A DNA stretch of 64,000 bases from JANMAT01 sp031359995. GTDB taxonomy: Bacteria > Actinomycetota > Acidimicrobiia > Acidimicrobiales > Ilumatobacteraceae. Positions within the stretch are counted from its first letter, which is position 1. Each line of letters starts with the position of its first letter. The position numbers were made by a program, and so were the translations under genes. Positions 1 to 7,231 of this stretch are shown here, in pieces. The stretch spans positions 7,298 to 71,297 of the forward strand of contig JANMAT010000055.1 in the NCBI GenBank assembly GCA_031359995.1. The letters are read 5' to 3'. Below the pieces are notes generated by a model. The model did no database searches, was not told where the DNA came from, and worked only from the letters and a program-made list of their open reading frames with translations.

Positions 1-587
1 AGGAACTGCTCGAGGATCGCCTGCCCGCCGGCGCTGTGCACGACCTCGGGGTGGAACTGCACACCCCAGATCCCCCGTTCGGCGTTCTCGATCACGGCCA
101 TCGGCGCGTCGGGCGTGGCCGCGGTGGCCGTGAAGCCGGCGGGCACGCGCGTGACCGCGTCGAAGTGGCTCATCCACACGTCGAGCTGGGCGGGGATGCC
201 GTCGTGCAGCAACGTGGACGCCGAGCCGGCGATGCGGTCGAGCGCGGCCCGGCCGTACTCGCCCCGGCCGCCGCGGGCGACCTCGCCCCCGAGCTGGTGG
301 GCGATGAGCTGGGCGCCGTAGCAGATGCCCAGGATCGGCACGCCGAGCTCGTACACCGCCGGATCCAGACGGGGCGCGCCGACCACGTGGACGCTCTTGG
401 GCCCGCCCGACAGGATGATCGCCTTGGGCGCCGTGGCCGCCACCTCGGCGGCGGTGACGGTGTGGGGCACGATCTCGGAGTACACCCGCGCTTCGCGCAC
501 CCGGCGGGCGATCAGCTGCGCGTACTGGGCGCCGAAATCGACCACCAGGACGCGGTCGAACCGGTCGGAGAGGACATCGTTGGCCAC
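1..587 (-). CDS. guaA: GMP synthase (glutamine-hydrolysing), N-terminal part, cut by window edge
   Basis: GuaA converts XMP to GMP with glutamine as nitrogen donor, the last step of guanine nucleotide synthesis. Only about the first 195 residues lie in the window. They form the class I glutamine amidotransferase domain: an N-terminal DFGAQYAQLIARRV segment, the nucleophile Cys in ILGICYGAQ, and the catalytic His in VQFHPEVV near the window edge. The ATP-pyrophosphatase and dimerisation domains lie outside. The chosen GTG start at 587 sits 7 bases after a TACCGT hexamer, which fits a leaderless transcript. The family assignment is secure; the start is inferred. Confidence 0.93.
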   Translation of the reverse strand, partial: MANDVLSDRFDRVLVVDFGAQYAQLIARRVREARVYSEIVPHTVTAAEVAATAPKAIILSGGPKSVHVVGAPRLDPAVYELGVPILGICYGAQLIAHQLGGEVARGGRGEYGRAALDRIAGSASTLLHDGIPAQLDVWMSHFDAVTRVPAGFTATAATPDAPMAVIENAERGIWGVQFHPEVVHSAGGQAILEQF

Positions 588-594
588 ACGGCCG

Positions 595-600
595 ACGGTA
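595..600 (-). promoter_or_regulatory. Putative -10 element of guaA (leaderless)
   Basis: On the minus strand TACCGT lies 7 bases before the GTG start of guaA. This matches the actinobacterial -10 consensus TANNNT at leaderless distance. No clear -35 box is seen. Confidence 0.45.
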
Positions 601-652
601 GCCGAGCCCGCCCAGGGTTTCCCGGGAGGCAGCAGGTCAGCGAGCAGGGCCG

Positions 653-898
653 TCAGGGATCCAGGTCGAAGTACTCGACGACGAGCCGTTCGCCCTCGAT
701 CACCACCCAGTACCGCACACGACCCGTCGGCCCCAGCACGTAGTCGATGCCCGCGATCGACGTCCATCGTTCGATGTTGACCGGAGCCGTGGCGGCGAGC
801 ATCGTGAGGTCGTCCACGAGCAGGGCGTGACGATCCGGTTCGTCGCGCTCGATGCGGTCGTACTCGGCGAGTGCCTCGTCCGACAGCTCGATGTCCAT
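653..898 (-). CDS. Small RelE/ParE-like protein (hypothetical)
   Basis: An 81-residue acidic protein. The C-terminal half (DYVLGPTGRVRYWVVIEGERLVVEYFDLD) has the alternating beta-strand pattern and the G-x-x-R-x-Y element seen in RelE/ParE-type toxins, so it may be a toxin or a domain derived from one. No catalytic residue can be assigned with confidence. It is divergent from the small gene at 965, with 66 bases between the two starts. It overlaps nothing and has its own leaderless-type promoter. Most type II toxin-antitoxin pairs are co-directional, so the pairing is only a suggestion. Confidence 0.6.
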   Translation of the reverse strand: MDIELSDEALAEYDRIERDEPDRHALLVDDLTMLAATAPVNIERWTSIAGIDYVLGPTGRVRYWVVIEGERLVVEYFDLDP

Positions 899-904
899 CC
901 ATCC

Positions 905-910
905 AGTGTA
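905..910 (-). promoter_or_regulatory. Putative -10 element of the RelE-like gene
   Basis: On the minus strand TACACT lies exactly 6 bases before the ATG at 898. The same hexamer at the same distance precedes the divergent gene at 965. Confidence 0.5.
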
Positions 911-952
911 CCAACTGGGGTTGTTTCCCTTCTGGGGCGATCGCCCGCTTGC

Positions 953-958
953 TACACT
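953..958 (+). promoter_or_regulatory. Putative -10 element of the small gene at 965
   Basis: TACACT lies 6 bases before the ATG at 965, the spacing expected for transcription starting at the A of the start codon. It mirrors the element of the divergent neighbour. Confidence 0.5.
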
Positions 959-964
959 CGCTCC

Positions 965-1222
965 ATGGACGCGATCTCCAAGCCGACGCTGCTCGAGCCC
1001 GACGAGCGGGGGCGCATCAGCCTGGCCCGCGTGCCCGGCGACATGGCCGACCGCTACGCCGCACGTCGGCTCGACGACGGCACGATCCTCCTGGAGCCGG
1101 TGGTCGTGCTTCCGCTCCGTGCGGTCGAGTCGCTCACCCGAGCGCTCGAGGCGAACGGTCGACGTCGCCGGGGCGAGTCGTCGACCACGCCGCTGGACGC
1201 CGTCCTGAAGCGACGTCGCTGA
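965..1222 (+). CDS. Small hypothetical protein, possible AbrB-like regulator or antitoxin
   Basis: An 85-residue protein. The N-terminal half (LLEPDERGRISLARV) resembles the short beta segment of AbrB/SpoVT-type DNA-binding proteins. The C-terminal part is highly basic (NGRRRRGESS and LKRRR). It is divergent from the RelE-like gene and could be its regulator or antitoxin, which is an inference from position and size only. The ATG is chosen because TACACT lies 6 bases upstream and no ribosome binding site is visible. Confidence 0.6.
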   Translation: MDAISKPTLLEPDERGRISLARVPGDMADRYAARRLDDGTILLEPVVVLPLRAVESLTRALEANGRRRRGESSTTPLDAVLKRRR

Positions 1223-1235
1223 CGGTCCTCGCCCG

Positions 1236-1964
1236 TCAGGCCGCCTTGCGGCCGATGGCCAGCACGCTCAGGCCGAACGGGAGGGACGCGTGGCGCAGCA
1301 CGGCCCGCTCGGCGGCGGCGACCGCGCCCAGCGCACCGCCCAGGCCCGACTCGTGCCGGTCGAGGTCGCTGGCCGTCTCGCCCCGTTCCAGCACCGCCTT
1401 GGCCGCGGCCGGGGGCACCAGGAACGTGTACGCCCCGGTGGCCCGTTCGACGGTGAGACCGTTGGCGGTGAGCAGGTCACGCAGCTGCCCGAGCGAGAAC
1501 CGGCGCACGCCGTGGGTGACTCGGTCGTGGGCGCGCTGCAGCCGGCGCACGCCCGGCTCCCACAGGCACAGCACCCCGCCGGGGCGCACCACCCGGGCCA
1601 GTTCGGCCACGGCCAGGCGGGGCGCCGGCACCCCCGCGTGGTACAGCACGGTCACGCACAGCACGGCATCGAACGCGCCGTCGACGAAGGGCAGGCGGTT
1701 CACGTCGCTGGCCACGAGCCCCGTCGCATCGGGGTGCTGCTCGCGGTAGAGCGCCAGCGCCATCGGCTCGATGTCGGCTGCGACCAGCGCACCGCGTTCG
1801 GCCATCCACGCGCCCGTGGCGCCGGTACCGCCACCGACGTCGAGCAGGCGGCCGCCGCCGGGCAGGCGGGGCCCGAGCTCCTGGGCCAGCAGGGCCCGCG
1901 TGCTGCGGTACCACCAGTGGGCATCCTCGACCGCCGCCATGCGGCGGTACTCCTCGATCTCCAC
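1236..1964 (-). CDS. Class I SAM-dependent methyltransferase
   Basis: A 242-residue methyltransferase with a complete Rossmann-type SAM-binding core. Motif I is LLDVGGGTGATG at about residues 40-51, the acidic end of beta-2 is AADIEP, motif II/III is FDAVLCVTVLYH, and VVRPGGVLCLWEP follows. An N-terminal ...HWWYRSTR segment is common in methyltransferases of glycan and lipid loci. The substrate is unknown. It lies 3 bases downstream of the membrane protein gene at 1968-3911 on the same strand, so the two are probably co-transcribed. A role in modifying a surface polysaccharide or lipid-linked sugar is inferred from the neighbouring epimerase, aminotransferase and glycosyltransferases. Confidence 0.85.
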   Translation of the reverse strand: MEIEEYRRMAAVEDAHWWYRSTRALLAQELGPRLPGGGRLLDVGGGTGATGAWMAERGALVAADIEPMALALYREQHPDATGLVASDVNRLPFVDGAFDAVLCVTVLYHAGVPAPRLAVAELARVVRPGGVLCLWEPGVRRLQRAHDRVTHGVRRFSLGQLRDLLTANGLTVERATGAYTFLVPPAAAKAVLERGETASDLDRHESGLGGALGAVAAAERAVLRHASLPFGLSVLAIGRKAA

Positions 1965-1967
1965 CGC

Positions 1968-3911
1968 TCAGCCGCCGGGTGGCGGGTTCTGCGGCACGAG
2001 CGCCAGGGTCTGAGCCGCCCGTTGGATCACCCCGGCGTCGCCCAGCTGCGAGCGCATCGTGGCGGCGAACGCCCGCAGGTCGTAGAAGAGGTAGCGGTCG
2101 TCCTTGCTCACCGCCACCGGCACGCCGACCAGGCGCTGCAGGTCGGCCTCCTGAGCGGTGCGCTGCTCGTCGGTGTAACCGAAGCGGTCGAAGGTGAGGC
2201 CGGTGAAGCCCACCGCGGCCACCGCGGTGAGCCACTGCTCGCCCGGCTGCTCGGCCAGGGCGTACGGGTAGTCGGGGTGGCGGCCCCGCATGTAGCCCCA
2301 GCTGTACTTCAGGCGGGGCTCGTAGATGTAGCCGACCGACTGGTCGTAGGCGCCCATGCGCTGGCGGGCCGGCGTCTCGGGGAAGCCGTTGTAGGGCAGC
2401 ATGTAGACCGCGGCGCCGTCGCCCAGCGTCTGGTGCACCGCCCCGAAGAAGCCGCCCAGCGCGGCGTCGCGCGCCTTCACCGCGGCGTAGTCGGGCAGGT
2501 CCTGGCCGGCCTGGTCCAGGTAGGCCACGCCGCCGACCACCACGGCGACGGCCAGCGCCACGATCCGCCCGACCCCGGCCCGACCGGTGCCGGCACCGAC
2601 GCGGGCGCGGCACCAGCCCATGAGCGCGTCGAGCACGTAGCACGACACGACCACACCGCAGAACGCGATCACGATCGAGATGCGGTTCCACGAGCGGATG
2701 TCGCGCAGGCCGACGCTGGAGATGATGTACGACAGCCCACCCATCGCCCCGACGATCATGCACAGCACGCTGAACAACCCGAGCTGCACCACCACCGTCA
2801 TGCGCTCGTCGTCGTCGGCGGCGGCGCGCCGGCGGGCGCCGCCGATGGCCACCCGGCACGTGAGGGCGACCAGGGCGAGGGCCACCCCGGTGGCGGCGAA
2901 CAGGCCGAGCTGCTGGCCCGACTCCGACTCGAACGCCGCGAGCAGGCCGCCGCGCCCCTGGCTGCGGTCGCTGAACGCGGCCAGCTTGGCCACGCGGTGG
3001 CCCTGGCGCGGGATGAACAGCTGCGAGATCTTCAGGCCGTACAGGTAGGTCTCGCCCGGGCGGCGACCGGCCACGACCTCGTTGGCCCCGTGGCTGGCCT
3101 GGTACAGGAGCGTGGGCGACACGTTCACGGCGAACACGAGGCCGCCCGCCACGATGAGCCCGGCGGCGGCGGCCAGCGGGCGCCACCGGCCCGTACCGAC
3201 GGCCCGGGCGACGCCGGCCACCGCGATCAGCATCATCGAGAACACGAAGTAGTAGGCGCCGGTGGAGGCCAGCCCGGCGCAGGCGGCGAGCATCCACCAC
3301 GTGCGGGCGCTGCGCAGATCGAGCCGGCCCCGCCCACTGCTGCCGCCCGACGCCCGAAACAGCGGCACCGGGTCGCGCAGCACGGCCAGGGCGAGCAGGA
3401 TGCCCACCGGCACCAGTTCGTAGCCGGACAGCAGCAGGTGGGTCTCGCCGCGGATCCAGTGGTAGGGCGCGATCGTGTACACCACGGCGCCGATGCCCGA
3501 CACCAGTCGCCCCACGCCCAGGCGCCGCAGCACCAGGTGGGCCACGAACGCCGTGCCGGCGAAGGTGAGCACGTAGAACAGGTTGATGGCCGCGGCCGGG
3601 GTCGGCGTGAGCGCCGCCAGCACCCGCAGCACCACCAGGTGCAGGTTGTCGACCCCCTGGGGCAGGTCGTGCACGGTCTGACCGAAGGGCCAGCCCAGGT
3701 TGGGGTTGTCCAGGTACCAGCCGTGACGCTCGAGCGAGCGCACCACCATCAGGTAGAAGCTGGCGTCGCCGTCGATGCTCCACGGAGCGCGCCACGGAGC
3801 GCGCCACAAGCGCAGGTGCACGACCATCACCACGACGGCCGCCACCGCCGCGCCCGCTGCCTCGGCCAGCAGGGCACGCAACCTGGGGAGCACGCCATCC
3901 GGCCCGAGCAC
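1968..3911 (-). CDS. Multi-pass membrane protein, probable GT-C-type glycosyltransferase
   Basis: About 647 residues with roughly ten or more hydrophobic segments. After the first membrane segment comes the acidic motif SIDGDASFY, at the position where GT-C glycosyltransferases carry their catalytic acidic residues in the first outer loop. A later extracytoplasmic region of about 150 residues ends the protein. This suggests transfer of a sugar from a polyprenyl-phosphate donor outside the membrane, but no specific family is certain. An upstream GTG at 3953 is also in frame. I chose GTG 3911 because the minus-strand hexamer TAGCCT lies 7 bases before it. It is divergent from the epimerase gene and probably co-transcribed with the methyltransferase downstream. 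Confidence 0.72.
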   Translation of the reverse strand: MLGPDGVLPRLRALLAEAAGAAVAAVVVMVVHLRLWRAPWRAPWSIDGDASFYLMVVRSLERHGWYLDNPNLGWPFGQTVHDLPQGVDNLHLVVLRVLAALTPTPAAAINLFYVLTFAGTAFVAHLVLRRLGVGRLVSGIGAVVYTIAPYHWIRGETHLLLSGYELVPVGILLALAVLRDPVPLFRASGGSSGRGRLDLRSARTWWMLAACAGLASTGAYYFVFSMMLIAVAGVARAVGTGRWRPLAAAAGLIVAGGLVFAVNVSPTLLYQASHGANEVVAGRRPGETYLYGLKISQLFIPRQGHRVAKLAAFSDRSQGRGGLLAAFESESGQQLGLFAATGVALALVALTCRVAIGGARRRAAADDDERMTVVVQLGLFSVLCMIVGAMGGLSYIISSVGLRDIRSWNRISIVIAFCGVVVSCYVLDALMGWCRARVGAGTGRAGVGRIVALAVAVVVGGVAYLDQAGQDLPDYAAVKARDAALGGFFGAVHQTLGDGAAVYMLPYNGFPETPARQRMGAYDQSVGYIYEPRLKYSWGYMRGRHPDYPYALAEQPGEQWLTAVAAVGFTGLTFDRFGYTDEQRTAQEADLQRLVGVPVAVSKDDRYLFYDLRAFAATMRSQLGDAGVIQRAAQTLALVPQNPPPGG

Positions 3912-3918
3912 GGAGGTC

Positions 3919-3924
3919 AGGCTA
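3919..3924 (-). promoter_or_regulatory. Putative -10 element of the GT-C-like gene
   Basis: On the minus strand TAGCCT lies 7 bases before GTG 3911. It supports that start over the in-frame GTG at 3953. Confidence 0.45.
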
Positions 3925-4007
3925 GATGGCGGTGCCCGCCCGCACGGGGACACGGGTGAGTCCCGGTCGACGGCGCGCCTCGGCTAGCGTGCCGGGCAAT
4001 CGCCATC

Positions 4008-5012
4008 ATGACGACCGTCGATCCCGCTCTTCTCCCTCTCGCCGGCCGCCACTGCGTGGTCACCGGCGGGCTCGGGTTCATCGGCTCCAACACGGTGCAC
4101 GCCCTGGCTGCCGCGGGTGCGCGCGTGGTGGTCATCGACGCGCTCGTGCCCGAGCACGGCGGCGACGAGCGCAACCTCGACGGCGTCACCGGCACGGTCC
4201 AGGTCGTACGGGCCGACATCGCCGACGCCGACGCTGTGGGGCCCGCGGTCCGAGACGCCGCCGTCGTGTTCAACATCGCCGGTCAGGTCAGCCACCACGA
4301 GTCGATGGTCGACCCGCTGCGCGACCTCGACCTGAACGCCCGCTGCCACCTCGCCTTCCTCGAGGTGCTCCGGCGCGAGAACCCGACCGCCCGCGTGGTG
4401 CACACCTCCACCCGTCAGGTGTACGGCCGGCCCCGGTACCTGCCGGTGGACGAGGAGCACCCCACCGTCCCCGTCGATGTGAACGGCATCGACAAGCTCG
4501 CCGGCGAGCAGTTCCACCTCCTGTACGGGCGGGTGCACGGCCTGCCCGTCGTGGCCCTGCGCCTCACCAACGTGTACGGCCCCCGCCAGTCGCTCACCAA
4601 GGAGGGCCTCGGGTTCCTCCCCGTGTTCGTGCGGCGCGCCCTGAACGGCGACGACATCAGCGTGTTCGGCGACGGCAGCCAGCTGCGCGACTGCCTCCAC
4701 GTGGACGACGTGGTGCGGGCCATGGCCCTGGCGGCCACGAACCCCGACGCGCCGGGCGAGATCTTCAACCTGGGCCACGCCGACGCGCTCTCGCTGCTCG
4801 AGATCGCCCGGCTCACCACCGTCGCGGCCGCCACCGGCGCCACGGTGCACACGGTGCCGTGGCCCGACGACCTGGCCGCCATCGACATCGGCAGCTTCCA
4901 GGGCGACTTCGCCAAGGCCAAGCGCGTCCTCGGCTGGGACCCGGCGGTGTCGTTCGCCGCCGGCATCGCCGCCACCCTCGAGTTCTACCGGGAGCGTCCG
5001 TGGTACCGGTGA
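4008..5012 (+). CDS. NAD-dependent epimerase/dehydratase (extended SDR), active-site variant
   Basis: A 334-residue sugar-nucleotide epimerase/dehydratase. The NAD-binding motif GGLGFIG is at residues 20-26 and the nucleotide-sugar region NVYGPRQ follows further on. The usual catalytic Ser/Thr is present in HTSTRQVYG (about 132-140). The YxxxK motif reads N-G-I-D-K at 159-163, so Asn replaces the catalytic Tyr, while the following LAGEQ is typical of the family. It overlaps the aminotransferase gene by 13 bases, so the two are coupled. It likely supplies a modified sugar nucleotide for the next enzyme. The exact reaction cannot be read from sequence. Confidence 0.88.
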   Translation: MTTVDPALLPLAGRHCVVTGGLGFIGSNTVHALAAAGARVVVIDALVPEHGGDERNLDGVTGTVQVVRADIADADAVGPAVRDAAVVFNIAGQVSHHESMVDPLRDLDLNARCHLAFLEVLRRENPTARVVHTSTRQVYGRPRYLPVDEEHPTVPVDVNGIDKLAGEQFHLLYGRVHGLPVVALRLTNVYGPRQSLTKEGLGFLPVFVRRALNGDDISVFGDGSQLRDCLHVDDVVRAMALAATNPDAPGEIFNLGHADALSLLEIARLTTVAAATGATVHTVPWPDDLAAIDIGSFQGDFAKAKRVLGWDPAVSFAAGIAATLEFYRERPWYR

Positions 5013-6070
5013 TCGACCTCAGCCGCCGCGCCGGTCGCTACGGCGCCGCCTTCGCCGAGGTGACGGCGCGGGTGCTGGCCAGCGGGCACCTGCTCCTCGG
5101 CCCCGAGCTCGAGGCGTTCGAATCGGCCTTCGCCGCGTACGCCGGCGCCGAGCACTGCGTCGGGCTGGCCTCGGGGGCCGCCGCCATCCAGGTCGGCCTG
5201 GCCGCGCTCGGCGTCGGTCCCGGCGACGAGGTCCTCGTGCCCTCGTTCACCGCGGTGCCCACGGCGTCGGCGGTGTGCGCGCTGGGCGCCACACCCGTGC
5301 CGGTCGACGTCGACCCGGTCACCGCCGCCCTCGACCCGGCGGCCGCCGCCCGCGCCGTCACCAGCCGCACCCGTGCGGTCGTTCCCGTGCACCTGTACGG
5401 CCGGCCCGCGCCGCTGCCGGTCGAGCTCGGCGTGCCGATCCTGGAGGACGCCGCCCAGGCTCATGGCGCCGTCGGTCCGCAGCACGGCCGGCCGTCGGTG
5501 GGCACCATCTACAGCTTCTACCCCACCAAGAACCTCGGCGGCATCGGCGACGGTGGTGCGCTGGTCACCGACGACGCCGACCTGGCCGCACTGGCCCGCC
5601 GGCTGCGCGTGCACGGCATGAGCGCCCAGTACGTGCACACCGAGATCAGCCAGAACTTCCGCATGAGCGAGCTGGAAGCGGCGTGGCTGCACCTGCTGCT
5701 CCCCGACCTCGACGCCGGGAACGCCCGGCGGCGCGCCGTCATGGCCGCCTACCGCGCCGCCGCGCCCAAGCTGCGCTGGCACGCCGATGACCCGCGCCAC
5801 GTGTACCACCTGGCTGTGGCCCGCGTCGCCCAGCGCGATGCGTTCCGCCAGGCGTTGGCCGAGCGCGGCGTGTCGACCGGTGTGCACTACCCGGTGGCCG
5901 TGCACCAGCAGCCGGCCTACCGCCACTTCGCCCGCGTCGCCTGCCCGAGCGCCGAGGCGTGGGCGGCGTCGTGCGTGAGCCTGCCGTGCTTCCCCGAGAT
6001 CACCGACGCCGAAGTGACACACGTGTCCGAGGTGGTCGCCCACGTCACCGACGGCCTCGTGCCGGTCTGA
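5000..6070 (+). CDS. DegT/DnrJ/EryC1/StrS family PLP-dependent sugar aminotransferase
   Basis: A 356-residue type I fold aminotransferase of the kind that converts a keto-sugar nucleotide to an amino sugar. The PLP-binding Lys is K177 in SFYPTKNLGG. The ILEDAAQAHG motif (about 147-156) carries the Asp that contacts the PLP ring nitrogen. The C-terminal GVHYPVAVHQQPAY region is typical of the family. GTG 5000 gives MVPVIDLSRR, a common N-terminus for the family, and has GGAG 5 bases upstream. The GTG at 5009 would instead form a GTGA overlap with the upstream stop. Working with the epimerase just upstream is inferred. Confidence 0.92.
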   Translation: MVPVIDLSRRAGRYGAAFAEVTARVLASGHLLLGPELEAFESAFAAYAGAEHCVGLASGAAAIQVGLAALGVGPGDEVLVPSFTAVPTASAVCALGATPVPVDVDPVTAALDPAAAARAVTSRTRAVVPVHLYGRPAPLPVELGVPILEDAAQAHGAVGPQHGRPSVGTIYSFYPTKNLGGIGDGGALVTDDADLAALARRLRVHGMSAQYVHTEISQNFRMSELEAAWLHLLLPDLDAGNARRRAVMAAYRAAAPKLRWHADDPRHVYHLAVARVAQRDAFRQALAERGVSTGVHYPVAVHQQPAYRHFARVACPSAEAWAASCVSLPCFPEITDAEVTHVSEVVAHVTDGLVPV

Positions 6071-6082
6071 AGGTCCGCACCG

Positions 6083-6817
6083 ATGACAGCCCAACCAACC
6101 GGCAACCCGCTCGTGTCGTCGGTGTCGGCGTTCTTCCCCTGCTACAACGACCGCGACGCCATCGACAAGATGGTGCACGACGTGCATGCCGCGCTCGTCA
6201 AGCTCGTCGACGACTTCGAGATCATCGTCGTGAACGACGGCTCGAAGGACGACTCGCTCCAGGTGCTGCACGCGCTGCAGGCCGAGGTGCCCGAGCTGCG
6301 CGTGGTGAACCACGAGGTCAACCGCGGCTACGGCGGCGCGCTGCAATCGGGCTTCGCCGCCGCCACGCGCGACTGGGTCTTCTACACCGACGGCGATGCC
6401 CAGTACGACGCCGGTGAGATCGGGCGCCTCGTCGCCGCGATGGCACCCGGCGTCGACGTCGTGCAGGGCTGGAAGACGGGGCGCGGCGACCCGCTGCACC
6501 GCAAGGTGATCGGCCGCGTCTACCACCACACGGTGAAGCTGCTGTTCCGCCTGCACGTACGCGACACCGACTGCGACTTCCGGCTGATGCGGCGCGCGCT
6601 GCTGCAGCAGCTCGACCTGCGCTCCACATCGGGCGTCATCTGCGTGGAGATGATGCGCGGCTTCGAGCGCGCCGACGCCACCTTCGTGCAGGTCGGCGTG
6701 AGCCACTTCTTCCGGCCCCACGGCCGCAGCCAGTTCTTCCGCGTGCCCGCCATCGCCCGCTCGGCCCGGCAGCTCATCGAGCTGTGGTGGCGCCTGGTGG
6801 TCAGGCGCGGTCGCTGA
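6083..6817 (+). CDS. Family 2 glycosyltransferase (dolichol/polyprenyl-phosphate sugar transferase type)
   Basis: A 244-residue GT-A fold enzyme. FFPCYNDRD opens the nucleotide-binding fold, VVNDGSKDDS is at 49-58, the RGYGGALQSGF loop follows, and the metal-binding DGDAQYD is at 103-109. These features are typical of polyprenyl-phosphate mannose or glucose synthases (DPM1/GtrB type). The C-terminus has no long membrane domain. It follows the aminotransferase by 12 bases in the same operon and is the last gene before the terminator at 6852. It may charge a lipid carrier for the GT-C-like protein encoded divergently; that link is inference. Confidence 0.88.
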   Translation: MTAQPTGNPLVSSVSAFFPCYNDRDAIDKMVHDVHAALVKLVDDFEIIVVNDGSKDDSLQVLHALQAEVPELRVVNHEVNRGYGGALQSGFAAATRDWVFYTDGDAQYDAGEIGRLVAAMAPGVDVVQGWKTGRGDPLHRKVIGRVYHHTVKLLFRLHVRDTDCDFRLMRRALLQQLDLRSTSGVICVEMMRGFERADATFVQVGVSHFFRPHGRSQFFRVPAIARSARQLIELWWRLVVRRGR

Positions 6818-6851
6818 GGCGAGGGCACCGGTTCGCAACCGGCCGAAAACG

Positions 6852-6904
6852 CGAGACATCCCTGGCTCAGCGCGGCGAGCGATGAACCAGGGATGTCTCG
6901 TTTT
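6852..6904 (+). terminator. Rho-independent terminator after the glycan operon
   Basis: A perfect 14-bp inverted repeat pairs positions 6852-6865 with 6887-6900 around a 21-base loop, followed by TTTT at 6901-6904. AAAA at 6846-6849 extends the symmetry, so the element may also work on the minus strand. It lies 34 bases after the stop of the GT2 gene. Confidence 0.8.
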
Positions 6905-7231
6905 GGGAAGCAGCGTTGCTGTCGTCGACGAAGGTCGCTGCGCATCCGGCGCTTGGTAGGTACCTCGAAGGTACACAGGTTGGAAGCACCCGGTGCCAGG
7001 AGCGATCGCAGGCAGACGCCGCCGTCGAAGAGGTCCGGCCGGACTTCCTCTCAATGGCGGTGCAACGCTGCCTCAGCGGCCCGGCGGATCCCCATCCCCG
7101 GTTGCGTCCTGCTTCGACATCAGATCCTCCTCCCTACCGACCCAATGGGTCAGGAGCTGGCACTGAAAACTCTGCGGAACCTCACTTGTCACGATGCGCC
7201 TTCTCCATCGAGAAGACAAGTCTTGACTTCT
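6905..7231. other. Intergenic island of lower GC with nested palindromes, no convincing gene
   Basis: About 330 bases between the terminator and the end of the hydrolase gene. Base composition is visibly less GC-rich than the surroundings, and no reading frame shows the usual GC-rich third positions. On the minus strand a strong GGGAGGAGG ribosome-binding-like site precedes a 15-codon mini-frame (MSKQDATGDGDPPGR) near 7080-7125. At 7184-7221 the arms ACTTGTC and GACAAGT enclose a smaller CTTCTC/GAGAAG hairpin. This may act as a terminator for the hydrolase gene, though it lacks a T-tract. The segment may be a remnant of acquired DNA. Confidence 0.4.

Noticed and set aside
3912..3953. Upstream GTG start at 3953 for the GT-C-like protein
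   Set aside because: Starting at GTG 3911 places a TAGCCT hexamer exactly 7 bases upstream, and the extra 14 residues look non-conserved and low complexity.
1290..3959. An 889-codon plus-strand open frame across the methyltransferase and GT-C-like genes
   Set aside because: Same GC-shadow effect; the minus-strand frames have clear SAM and membrane features.
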